DNA of 64,000 nucleotides from Haemaphysalis longicornis (GCA_013339765.2 CM023448.1:115732100-115796099); one strand, 5' to 3'. Shown: positions 42,003-54,779, numbered from the stretch's first letter. Numbers and translations are program-made. The notes: generated by a model from the letters alone, not told the origin.

Positions 42003-43056
42003 AACCTGGAGGACAATGACCTCTATCCTCATACCATGTTTGGATTTCGAGCACACCTGTCTACCCAAGATGTGCTTTTACAACTTAAAGAGCAAATTAT
42101 CGAAAATTTAAGCAAAACGCACCCCAGTTCCATGCTTGCATTAGATGTACAAGGAGCATTTGATAATGTCACGCATGCAGCAATACTCCAAGGACTGCAA
42201 ACAACCAATTGCGGGGAGGCCACATACAACTTCGTCCGGGCCTTCCTCAATTACCGCACCGCAATGCTTCGTATTGGCCCCCTCCAGTCTGACCCTTTCC
42301 CGACTCCGCCGAAAGGAACACCACAGGGTTCTGTAATCTCCCCACTCCTTTTTAACATAGCCCTTCTTCAACTCCCAGCCCAGCTTTCTGCCATCCCCAA
42401 CCTTGAGCACGCTTTCTATGCGGATGACCTCACGTTCTGGACTAACGCAGGATCCCCCGGAGATCAACAAGACATTCTCCAGCAAGCCGTTGATTTCACA
42501 CTCAGGTACCTGCAACAGCGTGGTCTGACATGTGCACCACATAAATCCGCCCTCCTCGTTCTTCGAGCCCACACCCGAGGTCGTCCTCCAAACCCCACTC
42601 CGGACCCGTCAGTCACGATCGATTCTATGACCGTTCCCCAAGTGCCCTCACACCGTATACTTGGTGTGACGTTCCACGCAGATGGCTCTGGGGCGGCGAT
42701 TCTCCCACAACTTTCATGTCACAGTCACCCAGCTCACACATCTCATCAGAAGAATCTGCACCCAGCGCCATGGCCTAAAAGAACCAGACACCTGCCGTCT
42801 TGTTCAAGCCCTACTGATCAGCCGCATTACATATGGTACTCCCTACGTCAACCTCAAACCAAAGGAACATGCCAAATTAGACGCCCTTATTAGGAAATCA
42901 TACAAAATCGCCCTCGGCCTCCCTGCCTTCACGCCTACTGCCCGCCTTCTGCAATTAGGTATCCACAATTCCCTTTCTGAGCTCCTCGAAGCACAGCGGG
43001 TCCAGCAACTCACTCGTCCTTGCCCTCACCCCTACGGGTCGCACGGTACTGTATAA
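42003..43056 (+). pseudogene. LINE reverse transcriptase, C-terminal two thirds
   Basis: The frame 41979-42893 has TMFGFRAHLSTQDVLLQL, motif A LALDVQGAFDNVTHAA, motif B PKGTPQGSVISPLLFNIA and motif C HAFYADDLTFWT, all intact, then the thumb RILGVTFHADGSG. At about 42690 the frame shifts to 42682-43056 (TVTQLTHLIRRICTQRHGL, RITYGTPYVNL). The catalytic triad is complete, but the fingers domain, endonuclease and ORF1 are missing through 5' truncation. Confidence 0.8.
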
Positions 43057-43139
43057 ACTAGGCTACCCCACTCCTCTTCCTTTAGACACCTCCCAACGTA
43101 TCCCTCCGTCACTCCGCGCTCATATCTTCGTGTCTTCCA

Positions 43140-43995
43140 TCCCCAAACACATGCACCCTTCCTTCAATCAAGGCAGAAGACAGGCCCGCGTCACCCGCCT
43201 CCGAGCCGAATACCACAACAAACCGGACACCCGATACACGGACGTCGCTCCGTATACATCCCGCCCTGCTCACGCACTGGTTGTCGTCGACTCCAAATCT
43301 GTCAATGTTTCCTTCCGTAAGACTTCTCCACGCAAGCACCACGACGGCTGAAGAGACAGCCATCGCTCTAGCAGCGACCACGGCTTCCTCTAACTACGTG
43401 GCAATCCTCACAGATTCGCAACAGGCTTGCCGCAACTACTGTACAGGCTGCATCTCTCCCTCAGCGCTGAAGATACTATCCTCAATCAAGGATCCCCCCC
43501 ACATCTAGATTGTGTGGCCATTCTTCCCTCGAGGGAAACGAGGCGGCACACGCCGCTGCCCGCGCTCTTACATTCCGGGCGTTTTCGTCGACGGAAGAGG
43601 ACCTTTCCGAACCCTCTATCTATCTCCCGGTCCCTCCCCGATACACTGAAATCTTATATCATTATCGCCAACTGCGGCTTCAATACCCTCCTCCTCACCC
43701 ATCCCTCAGCACACAGGCGGCTCGCATTTGGCGTCGACTGCAGACCAACACATTCTACAACACCACGATACTCCACTACATCTCTCCCTCCACTTACCCC
43801 TACAACTGCCCTTCTTGCTCCGTCCCAAACACTACCTACCACCTGGTCTGGGAATGCCCCTACGCGCCAAACCCCCTCCCTTCCCCATTCCCTGAGCAGT
43901 GGGAGCGCGAGCTGGCCAGCTCACGGTGCGAGGACCAAGAACGCCTCATCACTCGCGCCCAAGCAGCTGCGCTAGCTCGCGGCTATCTGGATTGA
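43140..43995 (+). pseudogene. LINE RNase H and zinc C-terminus
   Basis: Part of the RNase H is seen in the frame 43281-43508 (TAEETAIALAATTASSNYVA, then ILTDSQQACRNY, the third catalytic Asp). The His loop is damaged at about 43505 (CGHSSLEGNEAAHAAARALT, from 43510). The same frame ends with NCPSCSVPNTTYHLVWECPY, a C-x2-C ... H-x4-C zinc site, and closes at 43995. The first RNase H motif is not clear. Confidence 0.75.
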
Positions 43996-44145
43996 GAAAG
44001 CCACCCACTTTTATGCTCAATAAATGTTTTCCAATAAAAAAAAACCCTGACAGGACCCAGCCGTTCTCGCCCAAGACGCCGAGCGCATGCGTTAGGCTAA
44101 TTCAGGCGTGCAGCATAGAGCTCAGATTCGTGCAAAGCAAAAAAA

Positions 44146-44236
44146 AAAAATGCACCCCTCCGTCTAACGACGGCGATGGTTAAACGCGAGGCTTTCTCCC
44201 GACGGATTCTTTGGCTGTCGTCTGAGTTTGGACTAA
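44146..44236 (+). mobile_element. Composite SINE, left part
   Basis: AAAATGCACCCCTCCGTC, GGCGATGGTTAAACGCG and GGCTGTCGTCTGAGTTTG match the left segment of the copy at 57981-58080. The matching right segment resumes at 46553 after the LINE. Confidence 0.65.
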
Positions 44237-46550
44237 ATTTCGACCATATAGTACTGTATTCCAAGCTCCCAAAAAAGCGGTGAGCGAGGACTCCATTGAC
44301 AAATTCATTAGTTTGCTGCCCAAATTTAACCAGGACGAGTGTGAATCTATTGACCAGGAGATTGGCATTCAAGAATTGGTGTCTAGCATTGAATCATTGG
44401 CGAAAGGCAAAACCCCAAGACCTGAGGGTCTCACTGCAGAATTTTACCACACATTCTGTTCTTTGCTGGCTCCATTTTTACTTGAGGTTTACCGCGAGGC
44501 TTACAAGACTGGATATCTCAGCCACCGAACTCTTCCCACAGCGCACATACGCTGCACGAATATCTTCAACCTACGGCCACACTGTTCTAATCCCGAAAAA
44601 GTAATGATCCTGACAATCTGCGTAAAGTAGAGGGATATCGTCCCAATTTCCTTATGTAATGTAGATTATAAAGTATTCGCTAAGATTTTGGCCAACCGTC
44701 TTCAAAATGTAATTGAGCTACTAGTTGGTGACCATCAGACATGTGGCATTCGTGGGCGGTCTATTCAAACTAACATTCACATAGCAAGGTATATACTTGA
44801 GTGTGTTTCGCGTACATCAGCCCAGGTAGCCTTAGTACAACTAGATTTGGCAAAGGCATTCGATCGTGTCAGTCATCAATTCCCGTTTCGTGCTCTACAG
44901 CATGTGATCTTGGCTTACCGAAGGTATTCAAATATGTTATGCTAATGGCTCGACAAGAGTGATAGTCAACAATCGACTAACCCAACCAATTCACCTTCTT
45001 TCATCGGTTCGTCAAGGGTGCCCATTATCACCACTCCTGTTTTGCTTATACCTGGAACCATTATTTATGAGCATAATGCAGGGCATTAATGTTAGAGGGT
45101 TTACGCTATCGTCCTTTGAAGTGAAAATCTTAGCATACGCCGATGATGTCGCTTTATTTTGTACTGACAAGGCCAGCGTGGAGAATGCTCTTGCCATTAC
45201 ACAAGAATTTTGCTGAGGTTTCAGGTGCGGCCCTGAATTTCGAGAAAAGCTGCGGATTTTGGTTGGGAGAATGGGGAACCACACCCGATTGTTTCGCCGG
45301 AATCAATTGGAATAGTGACCTAACGTATTTAGGAGTACCCCTCTCGCAGTTTCGCAATACTGACTCGCATTGGTCAGATCAGGCGGTGACGGTACAGCGC
45401 CAAGTGAATGACTGGCGGGGACGGCAGCTGTTCATCTTTTCTCGTGCTCAGACGTGTAACACGTTTCTTGGGACCCCACTTCTTTATGTCCTACAGGTGT
45501 TACATTGCTCACGACTCAGGATGCAGGCTTTTCGTCGGATTTTTCCAACCTTCATTTGGTGTTCGCGTAGTGAGCCACTGCGTCGCGATAACCTTTTTCT
45601 TCCGGTTGTGCGAGGGGGACTTGGGCTTGTTCATCTTTTTGTTTGGCAGCTTCTTTCTCGTTTATTCTACTTTCGAGATGTTCAACATCCTTTTTTGAAA
45701 GCTGTACTGCAAATACGTCTTGCACATTTTCTCCCTGATATTGTGGTGTCTTCGCTGTCTCTAGAAGCAGCCCGAAGCCCGCGAGGTTTCCTCAAAGAAG
45801 TGGTTGACACGTTTCGCTTCTTACAGGCTCGGTTTAGCCTTGAGTACATATTTATTGCTTCGCGCGAGTCTATTTTTGATGCCCTGGTTTCTGGGATTTT
45901 TCCCATACCTTTATATCGTGTTCCGTACCTCCAGTGTCCGTACTAGGATGTCCTCAATAGAGTGTGTAAAAAGTGTGATCCGCCAGATGTTAAAACATTT
46001 TTCTTTAAAATTACATACTGGCACACTCCTTGTTAAAACATGGATGAAAGACCGGGGTCTGTTTATAGCTTGGTCGACAGACTGTCGGCTCTGTTCCCGA
46101 CCAGAGACAATTGATCACTGTTTTGTAGATTGCAGAGATGCTGTCTTTTTCTGGGACATTTTACAGCGAACGCTCAGAAAGACATGGATATTACACCTTT
46201 CTCTATCCGATTTTTGCCATTCGACTATCCTGGTGAGCCGCCTTATGACATGTTTGTGTTGATGGGTTTGTACAGTCTGTGTTGATGCCGCTTATGTGAT
46301 AGGCATGCTGAGCCACCAAGGTCAACTATAAGTCATATTTCAGAGAAACTGTGGCATTTGTACCTAGTGTGTATAGTTTGCTTGACCAACCACCTGACTG
46401 GTTCCCTCTTTTGAACGCTTGTGTGTGTGTGTTTGCCTGAATTTTGATGTATATGTGGTTCTCATAACTTCAGTGTATTCTTTTGTTTGCTTGACTATGT
46501 ATTCCTCGTACTGCCACGTCTGAGCGTATTCTCCCATGTAATAAAAAAAA
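44237..46550 (+). mobile_element. Tx1-like LINE, 5'-truncated
   Basis: Plus-strand RT, thumb and zf-RVT domain of a Tx1-like element, ending in AATAAA (46540) and a short A-run to 46550. The 5' end lies at about 44237 within the RT. It belongs to the same clade as the 32.3-39.5 kb LINE, but the protein differs at many positions, so it is another family. It splits a composite SINE. Confidence 0.75.
44280..46262 (+). pseudogene. Tx1-like RT and zf-RVT domain, frameshifted
   Basis: Frames in order: 44280-44630 (IESLAKGKTPRPEGLTAEFY, RT fingers), 44688-44945 (VGDHQTCGIRGRSIQTN, motif A LVQLDLAKAFDRVSHQ) and 44959-45216 (SSVRQGCPLSPLLFCLY, motif C LAYADDVALFC). These are followed by 45143-45946 (LTYLGVPLSQFRN, GRQLFIFSRAQTCNTFL, GFLKEVVDTFRFLQARFS) and 45804-46262 (KLHTGTLLVKTWMKDRGLF, CRLCSRPETIDHCFVDCRDA, VFFWDILQRTL). 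Catalytic Asp residues survive. Four frame changes make it inactive. It shows what the uninterrupted FFFKLHTG joint looks like. Confidence 0.8.
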
Positions 46551-46552
46551 GT

Positions 46553-46665
46553 CGAAATGGTGCAATCAGATAGACGCCGGTTTCATATCGCGAGGGCCCC
46601 AGGTTCGATTCAGGCCACTGAAGCATTTTTTTTTTTCACTGCACCCACAATTCATTTCATTTACT
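46553..46665 (+). mobile_element. Composite SINE, right part
   Basis: A-box-like TGGTGCAATCAG (46558-46569), ATAGACGCCGGTTTCAT, B box GGTTCGATTC (46602-46611), a T-run and TGCACCCACAATTCATT match the tRNA-like half of the composite SINE. Confidence 0.65.
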
Positions 46666-49275
46666 TATCGGATGTCCCGTCGCAGTTCTTTGCCTTTCAG
46701 ACCTTTGCCTGTAAAACGCAACCTTTGTACTTTTGGTCGTTGGAGCAATAAACTTGGTTTGATTTCATTTCATTTGAAATTGTAATTTCCCCATAGGTAA
46801 CGTTTGAAATTCTGTGCTGCCTAATAGGTTGCTCTTTAGGGCACATAACGCTGACCCTACTTCCTATGCCGGCACGCATTTGCGGCCTGGGGCTCACGAC
46901 GATTTTAGGATTGTTTCGTTTCGCCACGATTTCGCTTCACCGTTATTAGCATGTCTGCACAATATAGAAAATTACGAAGGTTCAACGGATGCTTCTACGT
47001 ACGCTTCGTTCAGAGAAATTGTGTATAGCGAATTGTAGCGGACTTTTTCTTCCGAATTTTATCAGGCTCGGCTCTGTGTGTAGCTGAGTTCCTTAGCAAC
47101 ACCGTGTTTCATAGGGAACTTCTTGTGAAGAGAATTCACTGAAATTACAACTCGACATAGACAATATGACGCGCCAAACAAGGTCTACTGAATACTTCGG
47201 TCGAGGCGTGCCTTGTGAAGTCGGCATAGCCGGAACTCGTGTAATAGCATCGTTTCGAAGGCTCGCGACGGGTCTTACTTCCCTTTCCCTCCTACACCCG
47301 GGTGCTAATGAGATTCCTGCTCTCTTTGTCCCTTATTGTAGAAAAGAGCACTGACAGAACTTCAACCAAACTACACATCCCGAAGGCTCAATCAGCTTCC
47401 TATCGTGCACGTGTCATCCATGTTCGACATGTAGAGTGGTCGCTCGAGCGTGAAAGTCCCCGCTTTGTCTAGCTCGTTTCAATAAACGGTACGGTTCAAA
47501 GATCGGCGGCTGAAACGTCCTCGACGTTACGTGTTCGACACGGAGTTTGGTGATCGTCGTCCAGGGTACTCGCAGCGAATTCCGGTGTCGCGCAAACCGG
47601 GGGGCCCGCTGCGTTTCGTTTCCTGCCCTTTGTGCCACATAAGAGAGCGCCTTGCACTCTGAGTCTAGCAACGCGAGCGTGACACGTCCTCTGGCAAACG
47701 ACCCACTTCCTTTTCGCAGCGAGGAGAAAGCACGCAACGGCAGAAGCAGCAGTGCCGATATCTTTGGGGCCGCCCGCGTACATCCCGCCCTCCAATGGAT
47801 CCCACGTTTCCGGTATGAGGGGAATCTCTTATTCCTTGGTTGAGGCATGAATGGCGGATGATGAAAAAGTGCGCGCGCACTCGTGTGTACCCTCTGTGGT
47901 CATGCTGATGATAGCTGTGCACAGCGTTATGCGGTGATTTGTACAGGCTTGACAGGGCCGCTAAAAGCTTCCCTCGCCGGTGAACTCCGTGCAGCGAGGT
48001 GCGTGTCTAATTTCTGCGAATCAATATGTATCTGCGTTTTGTCACGCTCGCAGGCACTGCGATCTCAAAGCAGACTCTGTGCTCGTGTTAGCTCCCGTGT
48101 CATGGCGACAGTGTCATTACTAAGCCAAACATTACTAGAAGAGTCTCCGTAAACAGGGGCTAGTGAAATGGGCTCCACTTTTATGGTCTTTCATTATCCG
48201 TCCTTTGTAGCCTGAGGCTTATTGCCGTACTATTTGTCTTTAATCGAGACCGAAACAAGAGTAGCGGAAGTTTTTGAGATAAACGATTTCAACGCGCTAA
48301 AAGCCTTGACATATAGTTCAATTCTCGAAGCGAAAATGAAAACTCCAACTTTCGCACAACCCAAAAACACCTGGCTTTAGAGCAGCACGCAAAAACCTCT
48401 ACAACAATTCAGAACTCTGGGCTATTCGAGGTGCCCTAAATAGTGGTAACCATCTGGACGTTGTTTTCTCATTCTGTTTTCTCTTGCAGTTATCAAAAAC
48501 GGCTGCGCGTATATTTATTCTTTTCGAAGCTATATATACCGTGCCACAGGACAGTTTGAAGACAATGAGATTACCTGCCAGCGCCCTGCTAGTTCTTGCA
48601 AAAGAAATAACTGCCGCACGCAGCGTCCTGAATACGTACAATCATAAAAAAAAATTTAACGCGATCACGAAAATATGAACCACAACACACAAATAGCGCG
48701 ATTACTTTCGGTACAAGTTAAAATGACGCGTGGCTTAATTACAGTAACAAAGTTGGGAAATGTGGCATGCCAAATATACCAAAATAGCGCCGTTATTGAA
48801 CACGCACAATCAGTATTTTTGAATTTCGCATGTTCTGGTACATATTTTCGTGTTCGCATTTCAATTTGTACATGACTGTAAAGTACGTAATCACCTACGC
48901 TTTTGACGTTTAAGGTTTTAATGGCCGACGCTATACCTAGGATCGCAAACGTGGTACTCGAGCTTGTTATTCCTGTATTAGTTGCTGCATAGAAGAATGG
49001 CCCGTGCCCCCGAACCGTGCTTCGTTGCTGCATCCGTATATCTGCTCCTTGTGTGCGGAAGCCCAGGGGGCCTTGAAACACTTGAGACGTCGGAATGGCA
49101 AAACGCGCCTTGAGTGAACCGCTCGCTCTCTGAAGGCGTACGCGGAAGTGGCTGGGACGACACCGGCGGATGGACGGCTTCGCCAGGCTGAATGAAGCAC
49201 ATAGAGGCGTCGTACTGATGAAACACCAGCTCAATGGCTCGCTCGACTGGAAAATGATCGCGTAGTGAAGCAATC
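46666..49275. other. Unclassified region
   Basis: No gene I can support. AATAAA sites occur at 46748 and 47481. Long minus-strand frames at 47414-47848 and 48665-49354 have no recognised motif and overlap other open frames. Coding is possible but unproven. Confidence 0.3.
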
Positions 49276-49734
49276 GTGGCTTCCAAAAAGAGCACAGAAA
49301 AAAAATTAACGGGTCGTTCCACGAAGTCGACACGCGTAACTCGCATGAGCGCACTTTCTATAATTCCTACCCTCATTGTTTGTCTAATTACTGTCTTGTT
49401 GTTAATATCATTGATTGTCTCTTGTTTTTTGGCCCACTTACCTACACAATCACCTACAGCACAATCGGCCGAAGCAGCTGCGACGCCGACCTCGTTCCTG
49501 GCGCAGTGCCACGAACGAACTTTTGTCGCCGAACTTCACACACCCGCGGTGAGAATATCTAACGTTAGGGCATTTATTCTCACGCGTACAATCGAAAGTC
49601 GTGTCACCACGTTGAATTCTATAGTAGTACCGGCACGAGCGATTGGAGGCGATGAGCCCCGCCTGCATGTGCACAGCAGCAGACGACGTGCTTCGAGCGC
49701 TCCCGCCTGCCAGCACCACACGCATATATCGTAG
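49276..49734 (+). other. Open frame with one predicted membrane helix, status uncertain
   Basis: The plus frame is open from a stop at 49255 to 49734; the first ATG is at 49345. Reading from 49276 gives a Lys/Arg/Thr-rich start (KKSTEKKLTGRSTKSTR), then a hydrophobic stretch of about 25 residues (IIPTLIVCLITVLLLISLIV), then a Ser/Thr/Ala-rich segment. That layout would suit the first coding exon of a type II membrane protein. I see no catalytic domain, and open frames exist on the other strand over the same bases, so chance is a real alternative. Confidence 0.2.
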
Positions 49735-49944
49735 GGGTTGCGTAGCAACGCATTCTTTTTTTGCTTGCGCGGTATTATTTCCCTCTATGACGTTGATTGA
49801 TAAGCTTCACCCTCCGACAGAACGACGTTGCGTGCAACGCTCTTCCTTGGCTGCCGCCGACGCCTGCTGGTGGCCTGAAGCACCGATATAAGCATTTCCG
49901 ATAGCACGCGCCCTTGATATTTATTTATTCACTCACTTATTGCT

Positions 49945-50072
<128 letters not shown>

Positions 50073-50283
50073 GTCGATATACAAGGCACTGTGCAATATA
50101 TCTCTGTGGGCATGCGCTAACCTCTGTCTATGTCACGCAGTGCTAGGGTTAAAAGACCAGCATATTCATAACAAATCACGCCGCAAAGCACGGGTCGATA
50201 CGGTTACTAAGAAGCAAGCAGCGAACCCTACGACGCGGTAAACGGATGCCGCACGCTAGGCCCGAAAACCCGCGCACGCAGTC

Positions 50284-50640
50284 ATGGTGATGGACTACCA
50301 GGGCACCCAACTCACAGCCCCCATGATATACACTTCATCAACAAACGCCGCTGAGGAAATTGCCACCGCCGTAGCAGCCACAACAAATAGCGAATACGTC
50401 ACAGTCATCACGGGCTCGAATGTCACGTGCCGCAACTACCAGCTCGGCCGCGTATCACCCTTCGCCCTCAAGGTCCTCAACATCCCGCAGCTTCCCGGCC
50501 ATATAATTTGGATACCCTGGGCACGAGTCCCTCGACGGAAATGAGGCGGCACACGCCGGTGCCCGAGCATCCTCCGGGCCATTTCTGAAGAAAGTCAGAC
50601 TACGAGAAGACCCTCGTTACCCTCATTAGGTTTTTAAATT
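50284..50640 (+). pseudogene. RNase H fragment of an I-like LINE
   Basis: The frame 50284-50544 contains NAAEEIATAVAATTNSEYV, TVITGSNVTCRNY (third motif, Asp changed to Gly) and LPGHIIWIPW. In the next frame HESLDGNEAAHAGARA completes the His loop. It corresponds to the RNase H of the LINE at 42.0-44.0 kb. RT is absent upstream. Confidence 0.65.
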
Positions 50641-51305
50641 AAAATATAAGGTCGGATAATCGCAAAATTAAGTGAGAAATTTAAAACCCCCCCCCCGCCG
50701 GCAGCAGATTATCACTGGAGATAAAGATAATCAAAAGAAACGCTCCTACAATTTTTTCAGGGAGCACCGCACACTCAGACGGCTGGCTTTCGGTGCAGGA
50801 TATTTCGGTGCGGAAATCCTCTCCCACTTCCGGTGCTTGCCTGTTTGCGAAGCCGTTATATTTTTATTTCCGCTTACGAGGACAACAATCTGGAGCAGTG
50901 AATTTATTTTTTATTGATGTCATGTTCGACTTTGCCAGTTTTTAGAAATTCCATTTATATATTTTTGTATCTCTTCCTGGGGACCTTGTTACCTGATTGA
51001 ATTCCACACGTTTTTTTTTTTTTCATTTATGACAGGTTGTTAATTTATATTCGCTCTTTTTTACTAAGAAAATTACCCGTTTCTGGTCCCGCCTCTTTTG
51101 TATTTTTTTTAAATTACACACCCTCAAATTACATAAATTACATGACACTCTCAATATACAAAAAAGAAGCGAGAATGAAGAGAACCATGAAGGGTATTAC
51201 ACTCCAAAATGAATTCCTACGGGGAGGAAAAACGGGCCTCCCGATCCCCTGATTAAGCTACTCCTATACAACCAACCTACACCCATTTACCACTCTTTGT
51301 TCTAC

Positions 51306-51327
51306 CCCCCCCCCCCCCCCCCCCCCT
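51306..51327. repeat. Poly(C) tract
   Basis: About 21 consecutive C. Confidence 0.85.
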
Positions 51328-51404
51328 CTTCACCTCCCGCTGTACCTCGAATCTCGACCATTCTTTTTCAGCCATCTACACCATCCATTAGTACAGCACG
51401 TGAT

Positions 51405-51600
51405 GTTTTTGCCCCCAACCTGGGACCTTGTACCACCTGATATGGGAATGCCCACAATTTCCACCTCTCGCACCCAATCCCCACCCCACCTACGGGCAGT
51501 GGGTGGACCGGCTGTCCTGATCGGAGCACTCGACCCAGCGCATGCTCACAGAGAGGCCACGAGCAGCGAGAAAGGACCAAGGCATACCGAACTAGACCAA
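51405..51600 (+). pseudogene. Zinc C-terminus of the same I-like LINE family
   Basis: A frame near 51415-51470 reads CPQPGTLYHLIWECPQFPPL, the C-x2-C-like and H-x4-C ending seen at 43.8 kb (YHLVWECPY). About 750 bp of unrelated AT-rich sequence and a poly(C) run separate it from the RNase H piece at 50.3-50.6 kb. Confidence 0.55.
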
Positions 51601-51675
51601 GGCATACCCCCCCCCCCCCTCCACGAGTGCCGGTGCTGTGACCGTTGTGCACCAATGAGCCCGCAATTAAAGATG

Positions 51676-51777
<102 letters not shown>

Positions 51778-52024
51778 TTCATTTTCGGGTGGCACACGCG
51801 CATGGTTGACCGGCTTCACACACCGCAACACAAGTCTTCTTCGAGAGTAGAGATATACGCTCAAGATAAAAAGAACGCGACGTGACCGTACCGTCGCAAT
51901 GTCTTTTAAAATCGTATGCAGTAGCCGGCCGATTTTTCGCACTTGGAGAGGAACTAAAAATAGTCCTTATAAAAGAGCAGTACGAAAAATCCGCGAGGCG
52001 CAAACACGAACTTTACTTCATTTA

Positions 52025-52220
52025 AATAGGACTGAAGAAGTCGCGAATGGTTCCTGGCCTTAAATTCCTCCTTCGTGTGAGAACGTCTACTTGTATCTCT
52101 GCAAGCGTCACGTTTTCTTCGTAAACGTTGGACAACAACGCCAAAGCGTTGTCAATGTCTTGCGTTGATGGTTGCGAAATAACATGCAAAATTGTGGCCT
52201 TCGTGACTACATGCAAAATT
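52025..52220 (-). pseudogene. Tigger/pogo transposase C-terminal tail
   Basis: The minus frame ends DIDNALALLSNVYEENVTLA, then EIQVDVLTRRRNLRPGTIRD and FFSPI, stop. An acidic helical segment followed by a TIxDFF terminus is the standard end of Tigger transposases. No inverted repeats were found nearby. A second minus frame (52152-52427) overlaps upstream without a motif. Confidence 0.55.
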
Positions 52221-52427
52221 ATGACCTCCTAGATGACAGTTTGTTACTCCGGTGGGAGTAGGATCATCATCCAATCCGAAGCGAGCCAGGTGGCTTACGA
52301 TTCGAAATGGCGTCGTCCTGGAGTCGCCCCGTGGTTCTGTCGCGGAATATTTTGTCCGGAAAATCGAACGTTTGGCTTTATTTTGTACGAAATATCCGTT
52401 GTTCGTTACATTACTCTTATGAGACAA

Positions 52428-54069
52428 CTGGCGGTTCCTCGAAAAAGTCCGGAATATCCAGCAAGTCGGAATTTTTGGAGTCCAGAAAAACGGTCGGCTA
52501 CTGTAATATCATCGCCATTGTTTGGCGATCTTTCTTTGATTCCCCTGAGCTAATAGAATTTTTCCTATCACCAGAAGCTGGTTGATGCCCACTAGACGAC
52601 TAAAGCCTCTCCATATATAATACCCAACCACTCCTTTTTTGCGTTATCTTAGTGTATTCCAGTGTCCTCGGCTCCACACGGCACCCAGTTACCTAACCTC
52701 CTCGTCCCATACCATCATCTGCATCCACATATTTTGTTTTTATGGAGATAAAACGTATTAAACCCTGACCCGCTTCTTTCCCTCACGACGCTCGTTTCTC
52801 ACCCCTTGACTCTTATGCCTTCTGTGACACTTTCGGCCTAGAATGAGTTCCGGTTCAAGCGCTTCGTCGGGCAAAAATCTATTCCTTACATACAACCGAA
52901 AGCAATCGTATACTTCTCACTCAGGAAATAGGAAGCCGCTGATGATTACCCAAGGGCGAACGCTGTCCAGTGCACCGCATTTGATTCTTCACCTTACTTG
53001 AATTCTTTCTTGCGGTTTGGAGGCGATGTGACCCCTTGCCTAGGTAAATGTAGTACTAGTATGCCTGTTTCAGCATTTCATTACCTGCTTACGATGCACA
53101 ACCTGCCCTTGCAAGGGTTAGCTCCTGAGGCCAACTAGTACCGCGGGGCATTCACTACAATTAAAATCGGCTCCGACGGAGGCTGAAGGGCTGGATTCAA
53201 AACCCATCGTACCTTTTTTTTTTTTATAATGGAGCATTTCTTGTTATCGCACACGTGTCACTGTTAGCCCATATGTGTGTAACTATGTATCCACGAAAAC
53301 TGCCTTTGAAGACTCCGTGCTCTAATAGAAGCACCAGTTTTAGGTGTCCGTGTCTCTTTTGAAGCTCAGTTCTTAAGCGGTCGTTCGTGTGTCGTGAGGC
53401 GTTGCGTAGCCTGGCGAACGATATGTTGGCACTTGGGGATAATGATGGAGAACAAATGCGGAGCTCAGCAGGAAACAAATTATGGGAGTATAAGGTGGAG
53501 AGCAGAGAGTAAAATTGTGGGAGAGTGGGGAGGAAAGCGGAGGAGGTGTGTACGCTTATTCGTACACTCCTTCCTGCTCGGGCTATAGCCCAGCCGACCG
53601 TTTGATCAAGACAGTAACTCCGGTATTGAGTAGAGGGAACGCTGCAGAGGAAACAGCGCTGCATGAGCGGAGGAGTTCTCGCGGTGGCTAAGAAAGGACG
53701 CCAGAGCAGCGAGCCGTCGCCCATTTGCCGAAGTCTGTCTGCGATGACTTCTGTGAAACGCGCCGACGCATCAGCAACGCGCTCCCTTCTGCGATTATCC
53801 GAATAGCAAGGCAGTGGCGCCTCAGTCCACTCACAGCGTTCTCTTCATCTTAATGCAAACATCATTTGGTTTAATATATTGTAAAATAAATGCACCTAAA
53901 TAGCTGAGCTTGAATATAAATTCGGTAACCGCCGGAGAATTTTTATGTTTCGCGTGGGAGTTTTTCTATTGACTTATTTGTATTGAAGTAGGCGTCTTGT
54001 ATTGCTTACTGTCATCTTCACCAAGGACAAAGAAGTAAGGGCTGTTCGTCTCATTGGCTGCCGAACATA
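52428..54069. other. Unclassified region
   Basis: No gene recognised. The 166-codon minus frame at 53224-53724 has no motif I know. Confidence 0.3.
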
Positions 54070-54078
54070 ACTTCTAAT

Positions 54079-54117
<39 letters not shown>

Positions 54118-54779
54118 TCGAAAATACCTCACAGGCCCAGCAGGGCAATGAATAAGGGGGCGTTTGCATGGGAAGGTTTCACAAAATAACAATGGACATT
54201 ATACAATGAATAAGTAGTATAAACGTTTTTGCACACAAGTGAGTAGGGGAGCGGATGATCTCCTACGTTGGTTTTGAGGGGATCATCCCCGTTGGATGGC
54301 GTTAATAGTCCGAGATGCCATGGCCTGCCGCAGCACGAACGGCCCGTGTCACCAGGCCAGGCTGGTTCTCCATGTCCGCGCTAGCCAGCACGGCCTCCCA
54401 TTGCCCCTGTGATGATGCCTGGGTCTCCGGTAGTTCCTTTAAGCTTTTACACTCTTAACCATGTGGTATTAGGGTGTTGGGCGTTCCGCTGCACAACTTG
54501 CAAAAAATATCTTCAGCAAGTCTATTTACAAATCAGTTACATGTGGAATACAAAAAACATCGTCACAACAGGCGTAATACAAGCAATTATACAGTAAGCA
54601 ATTATACAGTAAGCAGTAACAATAGGCCAAAAAATATTTCAAACCAAGAAACTAGAAACCTTATGCAAGCAATAACTTAACAACTAAAAGAAGCATAAAA
54701 GGTAATACTGCGCCCGCGCAAAGCAGCGCCAGCATTCCCTAGTTTGGGCGTGAAATCAAAAACTGTGGTTGATTTCTCT

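Larger units (their letters stand above)
42003..44044 (+). mobile_element. I-like LINE, 5'-truncated, with poly(A)
   Basis: Starts abruptly inside the RT (DNDLYPHTMFGFRAHLS) after an A-rich stretch near 41990. It continues through RNase H and the zinc motif and ends with AATAAA (44019, 44033) and an A-tail at about 44044. It is related to the 21.86-25.08 kb LINE but not the same family. Damage is light. Confidence 0.8.

Noticed and set aside
47421..47545. Solo LTR bounded by TGTTCGACA-like ends with AATAAA inside
   Set aside because: Only one short shared string, no second copy in the window, and the length of about 120 bp is doubtful.
47414..47848. 144-codon minus frame
   Set aside because: No recognised domain, other strand and frames also open, and no promoter or splice context.
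48665..49376. Two overlapping minus frames (229 and 132 codons)
   Set aside because: Neither shows a motif I recognise and they overlap each other and a plus frame; coding cannot be decided from sequence alone.
53224..53724. 166-codon minus frame
   Set aside because: No recognisable domain and no conserved context.
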